Shown here: positions 20,901 to 24,099 of the stretch, in pieces
Numbering within the stretch: the first letter of the stretch is position 1
Layout: each line of letters begins with the position of its first letter
From: Seminavis robusta
Lineage: Eukaryota > Bacillariophyta > Bacillariophyceae > Naviculales > Naviculaceae
Direction of reading: 5' to 3'
DNA: 24,099 nucleotides
Assembly: GCA_903772945.1 (NCBI GenBank)
Contig: CAICTM010001701.1
Coordinates: 1-24,099, forward strand
Notes under the pieces: generated by a model
Seen by the model: only the letters and a program-made list of their open reading frames with translations
Told to the model about the DNA's origin: nothing
Database searches by the model: none
Made by a program: the position numbers and the translations under genes

Positions 20901-21577
20901 GTGGTATTGTGGCGATTCAACACTCCTCTGGGAATATTAGTGGGGCCAGCTTTACTGGTAGTGCCCGTGGTATTGTGGCGATTCAAAGCACCCCGTGGAA
21001 TGTTGTTGGGACCAGCAGTAGCCGAACTGGCAGTAGCCACTAAATTTCGATCGGAATTGGGACGATCATGGTACGAGTGTGCTGTGGCAAAGGAGCCTCG
21101 GTTGTCTGGCAGTTGGTCCAACGACTTGGTCCTCGGGGGTAGCAGGGTCCGCTCCGATTGGGTTTGTCGTCCCTGCGTCAAATTGGCTCGTTTCTTGGAA
21201 TAATCGACAAGCAGACGGCGTGGTTTGGGTTTCGTGTTTGTAGCAGTAGTATGATGAATGGGAGCGGTTTGATTGCGCCTCATTGTCGCAGCAGCAGCAG
21301 TAGGAGGACCTGTATGGCTCGTCTTGGGGGGTACAGGGGCCGTCTGTGTTCGTTTCATGCCGCGGTAGCTACCCTGCAGTTGCTGTGAGGATCCCATGGT
21401 TATTTGTCGTCGATTAATGGGAGATAACGAACGTTGGCTACCCCCGGGGTTGTGAACCATTCGGCTGCTGCTGCTGCTGCTGCTATTGTTGTTGCCTGAT
21501 GCTGTTCTCGGTAATATGCGATCACCCCGGGAATTTCGGGTCTGCTGCGCCGAGGTTAGGTATGACCCAGAAGCCAT
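17963..21577 (-). CDS. Large intronless disordered Ser/Asn/Gln-rich protein
   Basis: A 1204-residue uninterrupted frame with ATG at 21577. No folded domain, signal peptide or membrane segment is visible. It is rich in Ser, Asn, Gln, Arg and Asp. Short repeats include AGPxNIPRGxLNRHNTTG twice (about residues 188-228; DNA period 66 bp at 20897 and 20963), RDAPKNMM twice (~1022-1045), three SPTK/SPTT motifs, and NLRR/HLRR blocks near 790-830. Many basic-directed phosphosite-like motifs occur (RTKSLD, RSQSAR, RRTRSN, RSKSMDED), which suggests a kinase-regulated, possibly 14-3-3-binding scaffold. That role is inference. The C-terminus ends NLMSPF. The length of the open frame on one strand and the coherent low-complexity protein support it as real. 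No named family is recognised. Confidence 0.85.
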   Translation of the reverse strand: MASGSYLTSAQQTRNSRGDRILPRTASGNNNSSSSSSSRMVHNPGGSQRSLSPINRRQITMGSSQQLQGSYRGMKRTQTAPVPPKTSHTGPPTAAAATMRRNQTAPIHHTTATNTKPKPRRLLVDYSKKRANLTQGRQTQSERTLLPPRTKSLDQLPDNRGSFATAHSYHDRPNSDRNLVATASSATAGPNNIPRGALNRHNTTGTTSKAGPTNIPRGVLNRHNTTGMSRSQSAREVVDWHVLNSTLDWEKEEEKTRQSIASQHASSNTRRGRRRIQHQQPQQQESSSCSNLLRKSFLTKPLGTSSSHLQGTEFEFTPSFGGNNSYDDDNDQRGRQQHNHQTIAIARRASLSPKRKNVSPKLAEQRKKSIMISPQQRKNGLATSPALMDDESMRLGDVFGSSSRMDNSSSNDGNSRRRQQEPQEEEQPADDFFSRLDKEAQMPNHVQPLNQERLYRSMSALANTLVVPPKLVSLEQQQPRDSNVSVLSNASYLKDDSHDEDEDQQLQQQRNGSHNSNMDASVGDDVSVASVGSLSFRRTSGDKNKRNGSHHLKGSLAGLPSWDGDFDNSLSSSFSSHWEPMSDMSSVVSNNNNEMEKNHSRRSQQQQQSNNTPGSSPTKPRTLASSPTKQRNSGASPTTGNNKQRSSAASRKMRVSNKAAASTALGIKEDEDDDEEEDLLFLPKSMQPARSPLDDSSSNNKRGGRSRSSANSSSAKNEDVPDLLQQQQQEENDADDDASISVDEIHEEEKRASEPGPLPPPPASTNLRRYRTTGDDPLPSRQSANNLRRHHSGGGDRLNRSTTHLRRTRSNDEDKMNRSFTSDRNRNVFLNNGNDSNSSGEFNLRFAFRKQPSGVGLMNGSSNSISRCNSSDSSMGLDDEEMKKQRRDQLIKQNSSFKKHRKQASNRDLVNADLRDSTNSNATEISRARSGAKGRQLSCDMLGSEYDRFTKREQLKKAQSARSVSPTPRRNAALLAKMKSERQMQDPQQSAKTIKKASSSSKLMSMAMPGSKFKSISSSNLMSSLRDAPKNMMDTMTNSIRDAPKNMMGSVTNWSRGTNQETTWSRNAGDRPGLVSQGSSRRDRFRRQMSPRRGELLGSAGLSSSFSPTRPAHKAKNPIGRSKSMDEDSRFGAGGFKPSLPGRGFRESMIRQSSFVTGSRIRRHNGGRGGLHKNHHKDGSSGFESGSDKSNLLHYSSPNLMSPF
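20893..21018 (-). repeat. 66-bp in-frame tandem duplication in the disordered gene
   Basis: GCCCGTGGTATTGTGGCGAT occurs at 20897 and 20963, each followed by TCAA and a diverged remainder of the unit. It encodes two copies of a 22-residue segment containing IPRGxLNRHNTTG. The copies differ at several third positions and a few amino acids, so the duplication is not very recent. Confidence 0.9.
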
Positions 21578-22530
21578 GATGATTGATTGCCTGGTCCCTC
21601 CTTGAGCCCCTTGCTGTTGATGACTAGCTTGCTGGATTCACGTACTGTGTTGTGGATGGATGGATGCCAATAGCAAAGATGCAAGATAGATAATGGCAGT
21701 CCTCAGTGCTGCTTTCCCGGACGGATTGAAGGTCCTGTGTTTGTGGTATGTATGTGCAAGCTTAACCAGCAGCTTTGTGTGTCCGATCAGCAAGATGGTA
21801 CTGGTGAGACTGCTTTCTCTCTCTCTCTTCCTTATCCTCTATTGTAGCTGTGATTGGTCACTCTGCTCGCAAGGCTTCAGTGCTTTCTCTTGTGTCCCTT
21901 AGGTTTACGGTAAGTATTAGTACCAGTAGCTTGACAGTTGACGCTACGACTGTATGACGATCAAAGATCGTTTGGTGGCAGGCTGCAACTCTGGTTCCGA
22001 GAGCGCTAAAAGCCGCCAATGCCGAGATCAGAGTAGAAGTCGTGCAAAAGAGACAGTCATAACCATTGAATGTTTATCCTTGTTCGCTGTTGCTGCAGTC
22101 GTCTAAAAGATTTAATTGCTCTGCTACCTGACACCAAAATAGAGTCATAATGGTACAATACTACTGTATACCGTAGCCCCTCGCTCTTGGAGAAAAAGAA
22201 AGGCTTTTAGATTTTTAAAAGAGATGCATGTGGTAAATACACGAAGCAAAGCCTGTGACAGCCGGTCAATTTGCTTTCACATCATGTATGTTTGAGTCTT
22301 TTTTCTTTTTGTACTTGCTCATCTCACCAGGATCACTTTCACTGCTCGCTAGCTACGAAACCTATCTACATGTAGCTAGCTACCGTAGTAGAGCTTGTGA
22401 TTGTGCTTCATCTTCACTGAAAAGGGGGAAACTACTTCAGTCACAGGAGAAAGCAGCCTTATGAAGTACTGGTACCTGATTGAGCTAGTTAATTTTAAAG
22501 TTCTGCTAGCTAGAGCTCATCTATCTATCT
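21578..22530. other. Gene-free stretch with CTAG-rich patches
   Basis: About 950 bp between the start of the disordered-protein gene and the stop of the coiled-coil gene. I find no supported gene; short plus-strand frames here have no motif. TAGCTAGCTA-like words recur at 22345-22385 and 22495-22515. The left end should contain the promoter and 5' UTR of the gene starting at 21577, the right end the 3' UTR of the coiled-coil gene. Confidence 0.5.
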
Positions 22531-23316
22531 TTAGTCCAAGTCATAGATCCTGGCTTCGTAGGGTGGCAATTCGGCAATGGTGGCGCGGGCAACGGGTGTC
22601 GCCTCTGGGACGTTGATTTCCTCTTCAAACGGGGCACTGGGGGTGGGGCGTACCTCGTTGGTACCAGTAGTAGGACTGGAGGGAGCTTCATCAAAAGGAC
22701 CCATCTCAATCTCAGGCTCATCATCATCGTCTGCAGGCATCTCACGCTCACCTGTGGGCTCCACCTCACGCTCACGCTCGGCAGTCGGCATGGTATCACT
22801 CTCCTGCTCAGCAACAACATTTCGACGGCTGAAAATATCATTACTGTTCTCCGCGACGGTCTCCTCGTTGGAGGTAGGTGCTGTTTCTGGTGCACCAGAA
22901 TCCTCGGAAGGAGTCACGTGGATTTCGGGTTGAGTGTGGTTGACAACTCCCTTTCGGGTAGCAATCTTTCTCTCCAGCTTTTCCTTATTCAACGCAATGT
23001 GCTCTTGGCAGGCATTCAACTGGGCTACGAGTTGACTGATCTCGGTAGCGGCCTTGTCGGCGCAAGCTTGTAGTTCCTCTGGAGACGCATCCTTCTCCAG
23101 CATAAGATCCATGTACTCCATCCCAAAGGACTTCTTGCGAGCCGCAATACTCAGCTGGAGCTGCTGGATTTTGATTCCTTCCTGTGTGTTTTTGGAGGCA
23201 TAAGCCGTACGCGACTTGCAATTGCGCATGACGGTCTTGACCTGTTGCCAAGTTCCTGACTTTTGTCCCTGCTGGTTGGCATTACTTGGGCTGTTCTCGT
23301 TGCTTGTGATGCTCAT
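22531..23316 (-). CDS. Coiled-coil protein with acidic disordered tail, unknown function
   Basis: Single exon, 261 residues, ATG at 23316 (MSITSNENSPSNANQQGQKS). About residues 25-125 are predicted by eye to be helical coiled coil: basic N-terminal part (VKTVMRNCKSRTAYASKN), then heptad-like KIQQLQLSIAARKKSFGMEY and ISQLVAQLNACQEHIALNKE. The rest is acidic, Pro/Glu/Thr-rich and disordered, with TAEREREVEPTGERE and a short aromatic C-terminus (YEARIYDLD). There is no signal peptide or membrane segment. The arrangement suggests a cytosolic adaptor or trafficking-related protein, but I do not recognise a family and assign no function. Confidence 0.75.
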   Translation of the reverse strand: MSITSNENSPSNANQQGQKSGTWQQVKTVMRNCKSRTAYASKNTQEGIKIQQLQLSIAARKKSFGMEYMDLMLEKDASPEELQACADKAATEISQLVAQLNACQEHIALNKEKLERKIATRKGVVNHTQPEIHVTPSEDSGAPETAPTSNEETVAENSNDIFSRRNVVAEQESDTMPTAEREREVEPTGEREMPADDDDEPEIEMGPFDEAPSSPTTGTNEVRPTPSAPFEEEINVPEATPVARATIAELPPYEARIYDLD

Positions 23317-24001
23317 GATTACTGATTGTTGTTTGCTTTTGAAGATGCTTGTGTTGATTTTTGTGGGCCTATTTGGTGCTCAAGAGAAAGGCCCTCCGGT
23401 GGTACCATACCGTATCTATCTATCGTACGAACCTGAGAATCTTCATTCGTGCCGTTTAGTTTGGTTGTCACGGGAGTCAACGAGTGACTCGTGGCCTGTT
23501 GCGGGAATAATCCAGTTAGTCAATCGAACGATCAATTGAGTCGAGTCGAGTCACACTTGCCGACAATCCGCACTCACACTAGCTAGAGTAGACTACCAAG
23601 AGGCCTGTGCCGCAACTGTGGCTCGGCCACCAGCTACCGGTTTGTCATGTCATAGCCAGGCAGTATGACAATGCTTTGAACCAGGTTCATTCTTTTGCGA
23701 GCACAATGCACCTGGTTTTATTAAAAGTAGTATCGTGCAGCTTCGAAATTTCTTTTTTAGAGGAAGCTAGTGGAGAGCCAAGCTCATACGAGGGAATTCG
23801 TCAGGTGGAGACGCCAAACTTATGCAAGATCCAACGAATTCAGAGGAGAGGAGGCCCTGACCAATGTGTTTTGAGCAAACCGTGAGAAACATTAATGTAT
23901 CGAAGTTGTTTTGCCTTGGATTATTATTCAATGCTTTGAGTTACATGTAATGTGCCCATTCCTCTAAAGTTAATTGCTAGATTGCATCCACTTTGTAGTT
24001 T
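23317..24001. other. Gene-free stretch at right end
   Basis: About 685 bp holding the presumed promoter of the coiled-coil gene and the 3' flank of the minus-strand gene entering from the right edge. A 92-residue plus-strand frame (23607-23885) shows no motif. GTCGAGTCGAGTC near 23538 is a small iteration. Confidence 0.45.
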
Positions 24002-24099
24002 CTAATCGAATGCCCTCACGTCAATGTGCATGAAGTTTTCAGCGTGCTTTCCATGCTTGAGATTATCAATGGTTGCCATTTCTTCTTGAGACAGTTCAA
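24002..24099 (-). CDS. C-terminal end of a probable aldo/keto reductase (partial)
   Basis: On the minus strand, codons from 24097 to the TAG at 24004-24002 read ELSQEEMATIDNLKHGKHAE, followed by eleven further residues ending RAFD. The pattern (F)eLs.eEm..ID.L..G+ is the usual last helix of aldo/keto reductases, NADPH-dependent carbonyl reductases with a TIM-barrel fold. Only about 31 residues lie in the window, so catalytic residues cannot be checked, and another protein with a similar helix is possible. Confidence 0.5.
   Translation of the reverse strand, partial: ELSQEEMATIDNLKHGKHAENFMHIDVRAFD

Noticed and set aside
23607..23885. 92-residue plus-strand frame
   Set aside because: No motif, no splice or promoter context; chance-length open frame.

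Overview
This window looks like nuclear DNA of a unicellular eukaryotic alga, most probably a diatom or close stramenopile. The evidence is short GT-AG introns (62-101 bp) that join reading frames exactly, monocistronic genes on both strands with no operon structure, very long Ser/Gln/Asn/Asp-rich disordered proteins, an ankyrin protein, a TBC Rab-GAP, and a GLTP-fold protein behind a signal-peptide-plus-Phe presequence of the kind used for complex plastids. The taxonomic call is inference: there is no rRNA or organelle marker. I see no tRNA, CRISPR array or bacterial gene.

Layout. 1-711 holds the decayed C-terminal end of a hAT-type transposase. 712-3293 has no recognisable gene, only small repeats. 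8696-3294 (minus) is a three-exon gene for a 1751-residue protein: a huge acidic, Ala/Pro/Thr-rich disordered region with a 51-bp in-frame minisatellite, then ankyrin-like repeats and an unassigned C-terminal domain. 8697-8871 is a short divergent spacer in front of a possible small spliced plus-strand gene (8872-9528). 9522-11100 is a cluster of three unrelated minisatellites with periods near 100-120 bp. 11101-12329 is a gene-free upstream region with a duplicated 95-bp segment and cAMP/CO2-element-like hexamers. 12330-13145 (plus) encodes a presequence-bearing GLTP-fold lipid transfer protein. It converges on a four-exon TBC1D5-like Rab-GAP gene (16111-13588, minus). 17824-16685 (minus) is a cysteine-rich zinc-binding-type pseudogene broken by several frameshifts and stops. 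21577-17963 (minus) is an intronless 1204-residue disordered protein. 23316-22531 (minus) is a 261-residue coiled-coil protein. The right edge (24099-24002, minus) holds the last codons of what looks like an aldo/keto reductase.

The genes do not form a pathway. Two fit eukaryotic membrane traffic (TBC Rab-GAP and GLTP lipid transfer). The rest are lineage-type disordered or hypothetical proteins. The strongest leads are the presequence-bearing GLTP protein with altered headgroup-site residues, the spliced ankyrin giant with an unassigned C-terminal domain and two PP1-docking-like motifs, the hidden Cys-rich pseudogene, the minisatellite cluster, and a marked excess of the palindrome TACCGGTA.
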